Part shown: in pieces, positions 17,661 through 26,778 of the stretch
Layout of the letters: each line of letters starts with the position of its first letter
How positions within the stretch are numbered: position 1 is the first letter of the stretch
Assembly (NCBI GenBank): GCA_035293945.1
Contig: DATGLV010000014.1
Coordinates: 36,764 to 100,763, forward strand
Direction of reading: 5' to 3'
Length of the DNA stretch: 64,000 bases
Source of the DNA: VAZQ01 sp035293945
Lineage (GTDB): Bacteria; Pseudomonadota; Alphaproteobacteria; Rhizobiales; Xanthobacteraceae
The notes under the pieces: generated by a model
What the model was told of the DNA's origin: nothing
The model's input: the letters and a program-made list of their open reading frames with translations, nothing else
Database searches by the model: none
Made by a program: the position numbers and the translations under genes

Positions 17661-20099
17661 TCAGTGCGCGGTCAGGTTCGAGCTCTCCTCCTCGACCGCA
17701 GGCTCCGTGACCGCCCCTTCGACCGGCTTGGCAGTCTCCTCATCCCACGTGATGGGCTCCGGCTTACGCACCAGCGCACGCGTCAGCACCTCGTCCATGC
17801 GCGAGACCGGGATGATGTCCAGGCCCTTCTTGATGCTTTCATTGATCTCCACGAGGTCCTTGGCGTTCTCCTCCGGGATCAGAACGGTCTTGATACCGCC
17901 GCGGGCGGCGGCGAGCAGCTTCTCCTTCAAGCCTCCGATCGGCAGCACCCGCCCACGCAGCGTGATCTCGCCGGTCATGGCGACGTCGCGCCGCACCGGG
18001 ATGCCGGTCATCACCGAGACAATGGCTGTGACCATGGCGACGCCCGCGGACGGCCCATCCTTGGGGGTAGCGCCTTCGGGCACGTGCACGTGGATGTCGC
18101 GCTTGTCGAACCTCGGCGGCTCGATTCCGAAGGAGATGGCGCGCATGCGCACATAGGAAGCCGCCGCCGAGATCGATTCCTTCATCACATCGCGCAGGTT
18201 GCCGGTGACCGTCATGCGGCCCTTGCCGGGCATCATCGCGGCCTCGATGGTGAGCAACTCTCCGCCCACATCGGTCCATGCCAGGCCCGTGACCACCCCG
18301 ATCTGGTCTTCGTCCTCAAGCTCGCCATAGCGGTACTTGGGCACACCGAGGAAGTCGGAGAGATTGCCGACCTCGACCTTGATGGCCTTCTTCTTGGAGA
18401 TGGTGAGCTCCTTGACGGCCTTGCGGATCAAGGTCGAGAGCTCGCGCTCGAGATTTCGCACGCCCGCCTCGCGGGTGTAGCGGCGGATCAAGAGCAGAAG
18501 TGCCGCCTCGTCGATCGCCCATTCCTTCGAATCGAGGCCGTGCTTGGCGATGGCAGCCGGGATCAGGTGCCGACGCGCGATCTCGACCTTTTCATCCTCG
18601 GTGTAGCCGGCGATACGGATGATCTCCATCCGGTCCATCAAGGGCGGCGGAATGTTGAGCGTGTTCGCCGTGGTGATGAACATTACGTTGGAGAGATCGT
18701 AGTCGACCTCGAGGTAATGGTCGTTGAAGGTGTGGTTCTGCTCCGGATCGAGCACCTCAAGCAGCGCCGAGGAGGGATCGCCGCGGAAATCGGCGCCCAT
18801 CTTGTCCACCTCGTCGAGCAGGAACAGCGGATTCGATGTCTTGGCCTTGCGCATCGACTGGATGATCTTACCGGGCATCGAGCCGATATAGGTGCGCCGG
18901 TGACCGCGGATCTCGGCCTCGTCGCGCACGCCACCGAGCGACACGCGCACGAACTCGCGGCCGGTTGTCTTGGCGATCGACTTGCCGAGCGAGGTCTTGC
19001 CGACGCCGGGGGGGCCGACCAAGCACAGAATGGGTCCGGTCAGCTTGTTGGCGCGCTGCTGCACCGCCAGGTACTCAACGATGCGCTCCTTGACCTTCTC
19101 AAGGCCGAAATGATCGGCGTCGAGGATTTCCTGCGCCGCCTTGAGATCCTTCTTGACCTTGGACTTCTTGTTCCAAGGGATCGACAACAGCCAGTCCAGG
19201 TAGTTGCGCACGACGGTGGCTTCCGCCGACATCGGCGACATCTGGCGCAGCTTCTTGAGCTCGTGGGTGGCCTTCTCGCGCGCCTCCTTCGAGAGCTTGA
19301 CCTTCTTTATCTTTTCCTCGATCTCGGCGAGTTCGTCCTTGCCCTCCTCATCGCCGAGCTCCTTCTGGATCGCCTTCATCTGCTCGTTGAGGTAGTACTC
19401 GCGCTGCGTCTTCTCCATCTGCCGCTTCACGCGGGTCCGGATGCGCTTCTCCACCTGCAGGACGGAGATCTCGCTCTCCATCAGCGCCAGCACCTTCTCG
19501 AGTCGCTCCGTGACGATCGCCGTCTCCAGAATCGACTGCTTGTCGGGAATCTTGACCGCGAGGTGCGAGGCGACCGTGTCGGCGAGCTTGGCATAGTCCT
19601 CAATCTGTTGGACCACGCCGACCACCTCGGGCGACACCTTCTTGTTGAGCTTTACGTAATTCTCGAACTCGTTGATGACCGAGCGTGCCAGCGCCTCGGC
19701 TTCGACCTGCTCGCCCGACGCATCCGCGGCGACCACCGCGTCGGCTTCGTAATACTCGGTCCGCTCCGTATACCGCTTCACCTGCGCGCGTGCCGCTCCC
19801 TCGACCAGCACCTTGACGGTGCCGTCGGGCAGCTTGAGCAACTGCAGCACGCTGGCCAGCGTGCCGGTCTCATAGATTGCACTCGTTGCCGGATCGTCGT
19901 CCGACGCGTTCTTCTGCGTGGCGAGCAGGATGAACGTATCCGAGCGCATCACCTCCTCAAGCGCCTTGATCGACTTCTCGCGCCCGACGAAGAGCGGCAC
20001 TATCATGTGCGGAAAGACGACGATGTCGCGCAGCGGCAAGACCGGATAGGACCGGGTCTCGCCGGGGATGAGAGGAGGACGCGGCTTGGCGCTTGTCAT
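17661..20099 (-). CDS. lon: ATP-dependent protease La
   Basis: This is the cytosolic AAA+ protease that degrades damaged and regulatory proteins, 812 residues. The N-terminal LON substrate-binding domain begins YPVLPLRDIVVFP; a long coiled coil follows. The AAA+ module shows the Walker A motif GPPGVGKT and Walker B FLLDEVDKM. The C-terminal protease domain has TPKDGPSAG with Ser684 and the lysine Lys727 in GGLKEK, a 43-residue spacing as in the E. coli enzyme. It sits in the conserved tig-clpP-clpX-lon order with a separate 300-base leader upstream that probably holds its own promoter. A terminator follows at 17611-17640. Confidence 0.98.
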   Translation of the reverse strand: MTSAKPRPPLIPGETRSYPVLPLRDIVVFPHMIVPLFVGREKSIKALEEVMRSDTFILLATQKNASDDDPATSAIYETGTLASVLQLLKLPDGTVKVLVEGAARAQVKRYTERTEYYEADAVVAADASGEQVEAEALARSVINEFENYVKLNKKVSPEVVGVVQQIEDYAKLADTVASHLAVKIPDKQSILETAIVTERLEKVLALMESEISVLQVEKRIRTRVKRQMEKTQREYYLNEQMKAIQKELGDEEGKDELAEIEEKIKKVKLSKEAREKATHELKKLRQMSPMSAEATVVRNYLDWLLSIPWNKKSKVKKDLKAAQEILDADHFGLEKVKERIVEYLAVQQRANKLTGPILCLVGPPGVGKTSLGKSIAKTTGREFVRVSLGGVRDEAEIRGHRRTYIGSMPGKIIQSMRKAKTSNPLFLLDEVDKMGADFRGDPSSALLEVLDPEQNHTFNDHYLEVDYDLSNVMFITTANTLNIPPPLMDRMEIIRIAGYTEDEKVEIARRHLIPAAIAKHGLDSKEWAIDEAALLLLIRRYTREAGVRNLERELSTLIRKAVKELTISKKKAIKVEVGNLSDFLGVPKYRYGELEDEDQIGVVTGLAWTDVGGELLTIEAAMMPGKGRMTVTGNLRDVMKESISAAASYVRMRAISFGIEPPRFDKRDIHVHVPEGATPKDGPSAGVAMVTAIVSVMTGIPVRRDVAMTGEITLRGRVLPIGGLKEKLLAAARGGIKTVLIPEENAKDLVEINESIKKGLDIIPVSRMDEVLTRALVRKPEPITWDEETAKPVEGAVTEPAVEEESSNLTAH

Positions 20100-20398
20100 G
20101 GCGCAGATTCCTTATTGTTGTGCCCCTCGCCCGCGACCTGCATCTGCAGCGTGGCGGTTGAGTGCCAGGTGAGACCGGGAAGATAACGTGGTACGAGAAC
20201 TCGCGCGGCCCTCGGACCCTTCCCGGATGCCGAAAGCAGGTCCGCCGCACGTCGTTGAGCACCAGTAGTAGGTGGCCACGGCCACCCATGGTGTCAAGTA
20301 AGCCCGGAAAATCAGGCGAATATCGCCCCCGCCGGCCAAGCACGCAGCTTCATTGGCCGAATCGCAACCTGGCCGTCGTGGCGGCTGCACGCTGGGGC

Positions 20399-21673
20399 TC
20401 AGGCGCTGGCGGAGGTGTCGTTCGCCCGGTCGGCCCGATCGGTATAAATGTATAGGGGCCGCGCCGTTCCTTCGACGACCTCCTTTGAGATCACAACCTC
20501 TTCGACACCTTCGAGGCTCGGCAGCTCGAACATAGTGTCGAGCAGAATGCTCTCCATGATTGAACGTAACCCACGCGCGCCCGTCTTGCGGTCAATCGCC
20601 TTGCGGGCGATTGCGCCGAGCGCCTCTTCGGCGAGCGTCAGGTCGATACTCTCCATCTCGAACAGCCGCTGATACTGCTTGACCAGGGCGTTCTTCGGCT
20701 GGGTGAGGATGAGCTTCAGCGAGGGCTCGTCCAGATCCTCGAGCGTGGCTACCACGGGCAGGCGGCCGACGAATTCGGGGATCAGCCCGTATTTCAACAG
20801 GTCCTCGGGCTCAACTTCGCGGAAGATTTCGCCGGCTTTGCGATCCTCCGGTGCTGACACCTTGGCGCCGAAACCGATCGAGGTGGAGCGGCCGCGCGCC
20901 GAGATGATCTTTTCGAGCCCCGCAAAGGCGCCGCCGCAGACGAACAGAATGTTGGTCGTGTCGACCTGCAGGAATTCCTGCTGCGGGTGCTTGCGCCCGC
21001 CTTGGGGCGGCACCGAGGCAATCGTGCCTTCCATGATCTTGAGCAGCGCCTGCTGCACGCCCTCGCCCGACACATCGCGGGTGATCGAGGGATTGTCCGA
21101 CTTTCGGCTGATCTTGTCGATCTCGTCGATATAGACGATGCCGCGCTGCGCGCGCTCGACATTGTAGTCGGCCGACTGCAGCAGCTTGAGGATGATGTTC
21201 TCGACATCCTCGCCCACATAGCCGGCCTCGGTCAGTGTCGTGGCATCCGCCATGGTGAAGGGCACGTCAAGGATGCGGGCGAGTGTCTGCGCCAGGAGCG
21301 TCTTGCCCGACCCGGTCGGTCCGATCAGCAGGATGTTCGATTTCGCCAGCTCGACGTCGTTATGCTTGGTCTGGTGATTGAGCCGCTTGTAGTGGTTGTG
21401 GACGGCGACCGAGAGCACCTTCTTGGCGTGGTCCTGCCCGATCACGTAGTCGTCAAGAACCTTGCGGATCTCCTTCGGGGTGGGAATCCCGTCCCGCGAC
21501 TTCACCAGCGAGGACTTGTTCTCCTCGCGGATGATGTCCATGCACAGCTCGACGCATTCATCGCAGATGAACACCGTCGGCCCGGCAATGAGCTTGCGCA
21601 CTTCGTGCTGGCTCTTGCCGCAGAACGAACAATACAGAGTGTTCTTGGAATCACTGCCGCCGACTTTGCTCAT
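20399..21673 (-). CDS. clpX: ATP-dependent Clp protease ATP-binding subunit ClpX
   Basis: This 424-residue AAA+ unfoldase feeds substrates to ClpP. The N-terminal C4 zinc domain is clear (LYCSFCGKSQ and FICDECVELC), followed by Walker A GPTGSGKT, Walker B IVYIDEIDKI and the sensor regions. The ClpP-docking loop region lies in the 270s. GATGAGGA directly precedes the ATG. clpP is 253 bases upstream, leaving room for a separate promoter; a near-palindromic AT-rich stretch around 21836-21858 may be part of it. Confidence 0.98.
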   Translation of the reverse strand: MSKVGGSDSKNTLYCSFCGKSQHEVRKLIAGPTVFICDECVELCMDIIREENKSSLVKSRDGIPTPKEIRKVLDDYVIGQDHAKKVLSVAVHNHYKRLNHQTKHNDVELAKSNILLIGPTGSGKTLLAQTLARILDVPFTMADATTLTEAGYVGEDVENIILKLLQSADYNVERAQRGIVYIDEIDKISRKSDNPSITRDVSGEGVQQALLKIMEGTIASVPPQGGRKHPQQEFLQVDTTNILFVCGGAFAGLEKIISARGRSTSIGFGAKVSAPEDRKAGEIFREVEPEDLLKYGLIPEFVGRLPVVATLEDLDEPSLKLILTQPKNALVKQYQRLFEMESIDLTLAEEALGAIARKAIDRKTGARGLRSIMESILLDTMFELPSLEGVEEVVISKEVVEGTARPLYIYTDRADRANDTSASA

Positions 21674-21926
21674 TCCTCATCTCCATCGGCGCGTCGCTGT
21701 CACGGCGAACCGGTCGACCGACAAATCTAACAGAGGACCCCTAAGAGTCCGTAGCGTAAACTCCACGCGTCACGCAGCCTTTGGCTCGGCCCTCCCGGAA
21801 ACCCTAACGAAGCACGGTAGTCTAGCGATAATCAAGAATTCATTAATAATGAAAATTCATGGGAATGGCGACTTTTTGACCATCGCCACCGCACGCCAGG
21901 CGGCTCCGAGGGCGCCCGGGCCGGTC

Positions 21927-22568
21927 TCAGGCCTTGGCGGCGAGGAGGCCGGACACGTCTTCCGGCCGCTTGTCGATCACCTTGTCGACCACGCCCCATT
22001 CCACTGCCATATCGGCGGTCAGAAAGTAGTCGCGCTCGAGCGCATCCTCAATCTTTTTCAGCGCCTGGCCCGTGTGCCTCACATAGATCTCGTTCAAGCG
22101 CTTCTTCAGGTTCAAGATCTCTTGCGCATGCAGCATAATATCGGTCGCCTGGCCCTGGAACCCGCCGGACGGCTGGTGCAGCATGATGCGCGCGTTGGGC
22201 AACGCGAAGCGCATGTCCTTGTGGCCGGCGGCCAGCAGCAGCGAGCCCATGGATGCGGCCTGCCCCACGCACAAGGTCGAGACTGCCGGGCGCACGAACT
22301 GCATCGTGTCGTAGATCGCGAGCCCCGAGGTTACGACCCCACCGGGCGAATTGATATACATCGCGATCTCTTTCTTTGGATTGTCGGCCTCCAGGAATAG
22401 AAGCTGGGCGACGATCAGCGACGACATGGCGTCTTCCACCGGACCGGTGATGAAGATGATCCGCTCTTTCAAGAGCCGCGAAAAGATGTCGTAGGCACGC
22501 TCGCCCCGGTTGGTCTGCTCCACCACCATGGGGACGAGATTCATGTAGGTCTCGACCGGATCTCGCAT
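21927..22568 (-). CDS. clpP: ATP-dependent Clp protease proteolytic subunit
   Basis: This is a 213-residue serine peptidase that assembles as a tetradecamer and works with ClpX. The catalytic triad is visible as Ser106 (GQAASMGS), His131 (MLHQPSGG) and Asp180 (LERDYFL). The N-terminal processing region MRDPVETYMNLVPMVVEQT is of normal length. It is preceded by trigger factor and followed by clpX in the usual order. Confidence 0.98.
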   Translation of the reverse strand: MRDPVETYMNLVPMVVEQTNRGERAYDIFSRLLKERIIFITGPVEDAMSSLIVAQLLFLEADNPKKEIAMYINSPGGVVTSGLAIYDTMQFVRPAVSTLCVGQAASMGSLLLAAGHKDMRFALPNARIMLHQPSGGFQGQATDIMLHAQEILNLKKRLNEIYVRHTGQALKKIEDALERDYFLTADMAVEWGVVDKVIDKRPEDVSGLLAAKA

Positions 22569-22854
22569 AGATCAACCTATCTCTCCGGCGTCGCTGGAAC
22601 GAAAGCCGCCTTGCCGTTCCGGGATCGCACCTTGGTATCGACTGATGACAGATATGTGCAGACGCGCGCGCGACAAGGCGTCCGAGCGTGCCGGCACTCC
22701 GAACTTCAAGAAGGATCCGTTCCCACCCATACCTGTCTGCTTGGGTTGCGGCGAATTATACTTGTAGTGGTGGAAAAGCAGGATTCGGCTGCCTCTGGCA
22801 ATGGCCTTCATCTAATAGCCCGATGCATCGGCTCCAACTCTCCGGCTCCCGTCC

Positions 22855-24216
22855 TCATGTCGAGGGCGGAAGCTCCTCGTCCTCCCGGAACAGCTCCTCA
22901 CGTGAGACCTGCTTTTCGCGCACCTCGGCAAGCTCCAGGATGAAATCGATCACCTTGTCCTCGAACAGCGGGGCGCGCACGGCGGCGAGTGCCGCGGGAT
23001 TTTTACGATAGTAATCCCAGATTTCCTGCTCGCGCCCAGGGAACTGGCGGGTGCGCTCGACGATTTCGCGGGTGAGCTCGTCGTCGCTCACCTGGATTGC
23101 GTTGCGCTCGCCGATCTCGGCCAGCACCAAGCCCAGCCGTACGCGCCGCTCGGCGATCGCCTGATATTCCTCGCGCGCCTTTTCCTCGGTCGTACCCTCG
23201 TCCGCGAAGGTGCGTCCCGAAGCTTTGAGATCGTTCTCCACGACGTTCCAGACGTTCTTGAACTCCTCGGCGATCAAGGTCGGGGGGCCGGCGAATTTGT
23301 GCAGCTGGTCGAGCTCGTCGAGCAGCTTGCGCTTGAGCTTCTGACGGCTTTGCGCCGTGTGTTCCTGCTGGAGTCGCGCCTTCAGAGTCTCGCGCAGCTT
23401 GGCGAGCGATTCGAGGCCCAGCGACTTTGCGAAGTCCTCGTCCAGCGTCACGGTTCCGGGGCTGTCGATCGATTTGACCGTCACCTCGAACTCCGCCTCC
23501 CTCCCGGCGAGCTGGGCATTGTTGTAATTCCCGGGGAAGGTGACCTTTACCACCCGGGTCTCGCCGGCCGCCATGCCGGTGATCTGGTCTTCGAAGCCCG
23601 GGATGAAGGTGCCAGAGCCGACATTCACCCCCACATCTTCCCCGCTGCCGCCTTCGAACGGGACGCCATCGATCTTGCCGCTGAAGTTGATCATGGCGCG
23701 ATCGCCGGCCTCGATCCGGCCATCCGGGCCCTTGGGCAGATAGGGGCGTGCGTCCTGGGCGAACTTCTGCAGTGCCGCGTCGACCTCGGGTTCGGTCACC
23801 TCTGCTACCAGGCGTTCGAGCCGGATATGGCTGAAATCGGCGAGCTCGATTTTCGGAAGCACCTCGAGCGCGACCCGGTAGGCGAGGTCGGACTTGCCGG
23901 AAAGCACATTTTCGACCTCCGCGGCCTCCTCCGGCATGGTCACCCGGGGCTCCATCGCCAGCTTGAACCCGTGGTCGCCAACGATCTTGGCGTTGGCTTC
24001 GCGCACGACCGACTCGATCGTCTCTGCCATCACGGAACGGCCGTAAAGCTTCTTGAGATGCGAGAGCGGCACCTTGCCGGGACGAAAACCGTTGATGCGA
24101 ACGCGGCCCTTGAGCTCCCCCAACCGTTCCGTCACCCGTGCCTCGAGATCGGCCGCCGGGACCGTGACGTTGAATTCGCGCTTGAGACCGTCGGAAACAC
24201 TTTCAGTGACTTGCAT
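22855..24216 (-). CDS. tig: Trigger factor
   Basis: This is a ribosome-associated chaperone and peptidyl-prolyl isomerase of 453 residues. The ribosome-binding signature appears as GFRPGKVPLSHLKKLYG near residues 44-60. The FKBP domain follows around 150-245 (FEGGSGEDVGVNVGSGTFIPGFEDQ), then the helical substrate-binding arms. The C-terminus is acidic (FREDEELPP). It begins the tig-clpP-clpX-lon cluster. The 286-base gap before clpP holds nothing obvious beyond its promoter. Confidence 0.97.
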   Translation of the reverse strand: MQVTESVSDGLKREFNVTVPAADLEARVTERLGELKGRVRINGFRPGKVPLSHLKKLYGRSVMAETIESVVREANAKIVGDHGFKLAMEPRVTMPEEAAEVENVLSGKSDLAYRVALEVLPKIELADFSHIRLERLVAEVTEPEVDAALQKFAQDARPYLPKGPDGRIEAGDRAMINFSGKIDGVPFEGGSGEDVGVNVGSGTFIPGFEDQITGMAAGETRVVKVTFPGNYNNAQLAGREAEFEVTVKSIDSPGTVTLDEDFAKSLGLESLAKLRETLKARLQQEHTAQSRQKLKRKLLDELDQLHKFAGPPTLIAEEFKNVWNVVENDLKASGRTFADEGTTEEKAREEYQAIAERRVRLGLVLAEIGERNAIQVSDDELTREIVERTRQFPGREQEIWDYYRKNPAALAAVRAPLFEDKVIDFILELAEVREKQVSREELFREDEELPPST

Positions 24217-24278
24217 GGCGATTATCTTGAAGGTTTGCGGCCGCTAGCGGCCGGCTTTGAGTTCATTTCTTTGCGTTT

Positions 24279-24327
24279 GCGCATGTTCTTATCGGAAAAC
24301 CGGAAGCCACTTTTCCGGAACATGCGC
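24279..24327. repeat. Intergenic palindromic repeat with GCGCATGTTC ends
   Basis: Perfect 10-base inverted ends GCGCATGTTC/GAACATGCGC enclose an inner hairpin (CCGGAA...TTCCGG). From memory, elements of this layout are dispersed in Bradyrhizobium-type genomes. It lies between the tig start and tRNA-Leu. Confidence 0.7.
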
Positions 24328-24349
24328 GAAGGTCAGGCTGCACCCGGCG

Positions 24350-24434
24350 TGGTGCGGGCGGAGGGGCTCGAACCCCCACGACTTTCGTCACGGGAACCTA
24401 AATCCCGCGCGTCTACCAATTCCGCCACGCCCGC
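24350..24434 (-). tRNA. tRNA-Leu (TAG)
   Basis: This 85-base minus-strand tRNA has the long variable arm of class II tRNAs, acceptor GCGGGCG, anticodon loop TTTAGGT with anticodon TAG, T-loop TTCGAGC and an encoded CCA. Confidence 0.95.
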
Positions 24435-24600
24435 GGACAGCGTGTATGGTCGCCGAACGCATAAGCCGGGCGGCGGGGCTTATATCAGCCGTGAACCGGC
24501 CGCGCACGCTAAAAATCCGAGGGGTGATGGGACAAGATAGGCGCTGCCGGCGCCCTTCTCAAGCTGCGAATCCGATTCGGGGTGGCGGCCGCCTTTCCCT

Positions 24601-26100
24601 TTAACGCGGATGCGCTGCAAACAGCTCGCCGTAGAGCTTGGGGAATTGCTCCGGCAGATCCTCGGAAATGAGGCCGGGGCCGGCCAGTCGGCCAGCCTCA
24701 CCGTGCAGCCAGACTGCGGCCGCAGCCGCCTCGAAGCCCGGCACGCCTTGTGCCAAGAGGCCGGCGATCAAGCCGCCCAGCACATCGCCCGAGCCCGCGG
24801 TTGCGAGCCAAGGCGGCGCGTTCTCGGCAATTGCCGCCCGGCCATCCGGGGCGGCGACGACGGTGTCCGGCCCCTTGAGGAGCACGATGGCGCCCGCTTC
24901 TGCGGCCGCATGGCGCGCCTGCTCCAGCTTCGATCCAGCCAGAGAAAACCCGGGCAAGGCGTGGAAAAGGCGACTGAACTCGCCCGCGTGCGGTGTCAAG
25001 ACCGTGGTCGCGTCCGGGTGCGCCCGGACCGCCGACAGCAGCGCCTGCGGCTCATCCGCAAAGCTCGTCAGCGCGTCTGCGTCCAGCACCACGGCGCAAT
25101 CTGCGGCGAGTGCTGCGCGGACCATATCCTGCATTTCGGGCCCGACGCCGCCGCCCGGCCCCAATACGACGACGTTTCGCCGTGGATCGGACATGAAGGC
25201 GCGGAACTCCTCGGCGCCGTCGACGGGCCGAACCATGACCGCGAGGCTTGCCGCAGCGTTCACCGCAAGAGCCGCCCGCGGGGATGCGATCGTCACAAGG
25301 CCGGCGCCGCCACGTAGCGCGCCGCGAGCGGCCAAGCGCGCCGCACCGGTCGAAGATATTCCACCGGAAACCACCACTGCATGGCCGCGGCCATATTTGT
25401 GGCCGTCCACGCGGGGAACGGGAAAGTGGTGCATCCACAGATTCGGAGCATTGAGGAAAGTCTTCGGCTTGATGGCAGCCAACGCGCTTGCGTCGATGCC
25501 GATGTCGGCGATGTGCACGAGGCCGCAGTGAAGGCGGCCTGGCAAAAGGACATGGCCGGTCTTGCGGCGGAAGAACGTCACCGTCTCGCCTGCCCTGACC
25601 GCGAGCCCCTGGACATCGCCGCTGGTTCCGTTGATGCCGCTGGGCAGGTCGACGGCATATATTTTCGCCGCCGAGGCGTTCATCGCCTCGATCATCGCAC
25701 GGGCAGCGCCTTCGACCGGGCGATCGAGTCCGGCCCCGAACAACGCATCGACAATGGCGCCGGCTCCCGCCAAGGCACCGGGGCTCGCGGATTCGACCTC
25801 GCCATGCCAGCGCCCGGCCGCAACCCCGGCATCGCCCTTCAGACGCGAGGCATCGCCAACAAGAAGCAGGCGCACCCGATAGCCGCGCTCCTTCAGAATT
25901 CGCGCTGCGACAAATCCGTCCCCGCCATTGTTGCCCGGCCCGGCGACCACGGTCACCGGAACCGCCGCGGAGTGTGCCGCCGATACGGCATCGGCGACCG
26001 CCCTGCCCGCATTATCCATGAGCTCGATACCTGGCGTCCCGCCGGCAATGGTAAGGCGATCGGCTTCGGCCATCTCCGCGGTGGTGAGGAGCTCGATCAT
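24601..26100 (-). CDS. nnr: Bifunctional NAD(P)HX epimerase / ADP-dependent NAD(P)HX dehydratase
   Basis: This 499-residue repair enzyme restores hydrated NADH and NADPH. The N-terminal YjeF_N epimerase domain (about 1-210) shows VVAGPGNNGGDGFVAARIL and VDLPSGINGTSGDVQG. The C-terminal ribokinase-fold dehydratase (about 225-490) shows VLGPGGGVG, VLDADALTSF, VLTPHAGEFSRL and the ATP-site WLATAGSGDVLGGLIAGLLAQG. This is the usual bacterial fused architecture. It is divergent from glnB across 278 bases; in alphaproteobacteria it is often found beside glnB. Confidence 0.95.
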   Translation of the reverse strand: MIELLTTAEMAEADRLTIAGGTPGIELMDNAGRAVADAVSAAHSAAVPVTVVAGPGNNGGDGFVAARILKERGYRVRLLLVGDASRLKGDAGVAAGRWHGEVESASPGALAGAGAIVDALFGAGLDRPVEGAARAMIEAMNASAAKIYAVDLPSGINGTSGDVQGLAVRAGETVTFFRRKTGHVLLPGRLHCGLVHIADIGIDASALAAIKPKTFLNAPNLWMHHFPVPRVDGHKYGRGHAVVVSGGISSTGAARLAARGALRGGAGLVTIASPRAALAVNAAASLAVMVRPVDGAEEFRAFMSDPRRNVVVLGPGGGVGPEMQDMVRAALAADCAVVLDADALTSFADEPQALLSAVRAHPDATTVLTPHAGEFSRLFHALPGFSLAGSKLEQARHAAAEAGAIVLLKGPDTVVAAPDGRAAIAENAPPWLATAGSGDVLGGLIAGLLAQGVPGFEAAAAAVWLHGEAGRLAGPGLISEDLPEQFPKLYGELFAAHPR

Positions 26101-26303
26101 GGGCTGGCGAGACTATCGGCGCGGCCGCGTAGCCACAATTGCCGGGTGGCTTTCAGCTCGCTCCCAATTAGTTCAACCCCGCGTGCATACAAAAAAGGCT
26201 GATTGATTAAATTATGATCAATAACTATCAAGGGCCTCTAAGGGCGCCGCCCATAATTTGACTTAGTTGCTGAAACAAAAGGATTTTTCGCAATCCGCAG
26301 GCT

Positions 26304-26318
26304 TGGCACGGAGCCTGC
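26304..26318 (+). promoter_or_regulatory. Sigma-54 (-24/-12) promoter of glnB
   Basis: TGGCACG-N4-CTGC matches the sigma-54 consensus TGGCACG-N4-TTGC with one mismatch and correct spacing. It lies about 60 bases before the glnB ATG, placing the predicted start of transcription near 26330. Regulation by NtrC under nitrogen limitation is expected from glnBA operons in related bacteria. Confidence 0.75.
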
Positions 26319-26378
26319 TAACCGCTAGCGCGGCTCAGCCGGAAGCTGCTAGCCGGCGGGCCGGGGAGACGTCACAAG

Positions 26379-26717
26379 ATGAAGAAGATCGAGGCCATCA
26401 TCAAGCCGTTCAAACTCGACGAGGTAAAGGAGGCCCTGCAAGACGTTGGGCTACAAGGCATTACCGTGACCGAGGCCAAGGGGTTCGGCCGGCAGAAGGG
26501 ACATACCGAGCTATATCGGGGCGCGGAATATGTCGTTGACTTCCTGCCCAAGGTGAAGATCGAAGTTGTCCTGGCCGACGACATGGCCGACAAAGCCATT
26601 GATGCCATCCGCCGTTCCGCCCAAACGGGACGCATCGGGGACGGAAAAATCTTCGTCTCCAATATTGAGGAAGCCATCCGGATTAGAACGGGGGAATCCG
26701 GGCTGGATGCCATCTGA
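26379..26717 (+). CDS. glnB: Nitrogen regulatory protein PII
   Basis: This 112-residue trimeric signal protein senses 2-oxoglutarate and ATP/ADP. The T-loop contains Tyr51 in YRGAEYVVDF, the uridylylation site of proteobacterial PII. The N-terminus MKKIEAIIKPFKLDEVKEAL and the C-terminal FVSNIEEAIRIRTGESG are standard. GGGGAGA precedes the ATG. It is the first gene of a unit with glnA 61 bases downstream and has a sigma-54 promoter upstream. Confidence 0.98.
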   Translation: MKKIEAIIKPFKLDEVKEALQDVGLQGITVTEAKGFGRQKGHTELYRGAEYVVDFLPKVKIEVVLADDMADKAIDAIRRSAQTGRIGDGKIFVSNIEEAIRIRTGESGLDAI

Positions 26718-26778
26718 AACGCTGGTCCCGTGGGATCGCCGAACGAGTCATCCTGTTGTTCAGAAAGGGAAGGAATTC

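Noticed and set aside
17649..20186. 845-codon open frame antisense to lon
   Set aside because: It mirrors the lon codon pattern on the opposite strand and has no family resemblance; high-GC genes often give such shadows.
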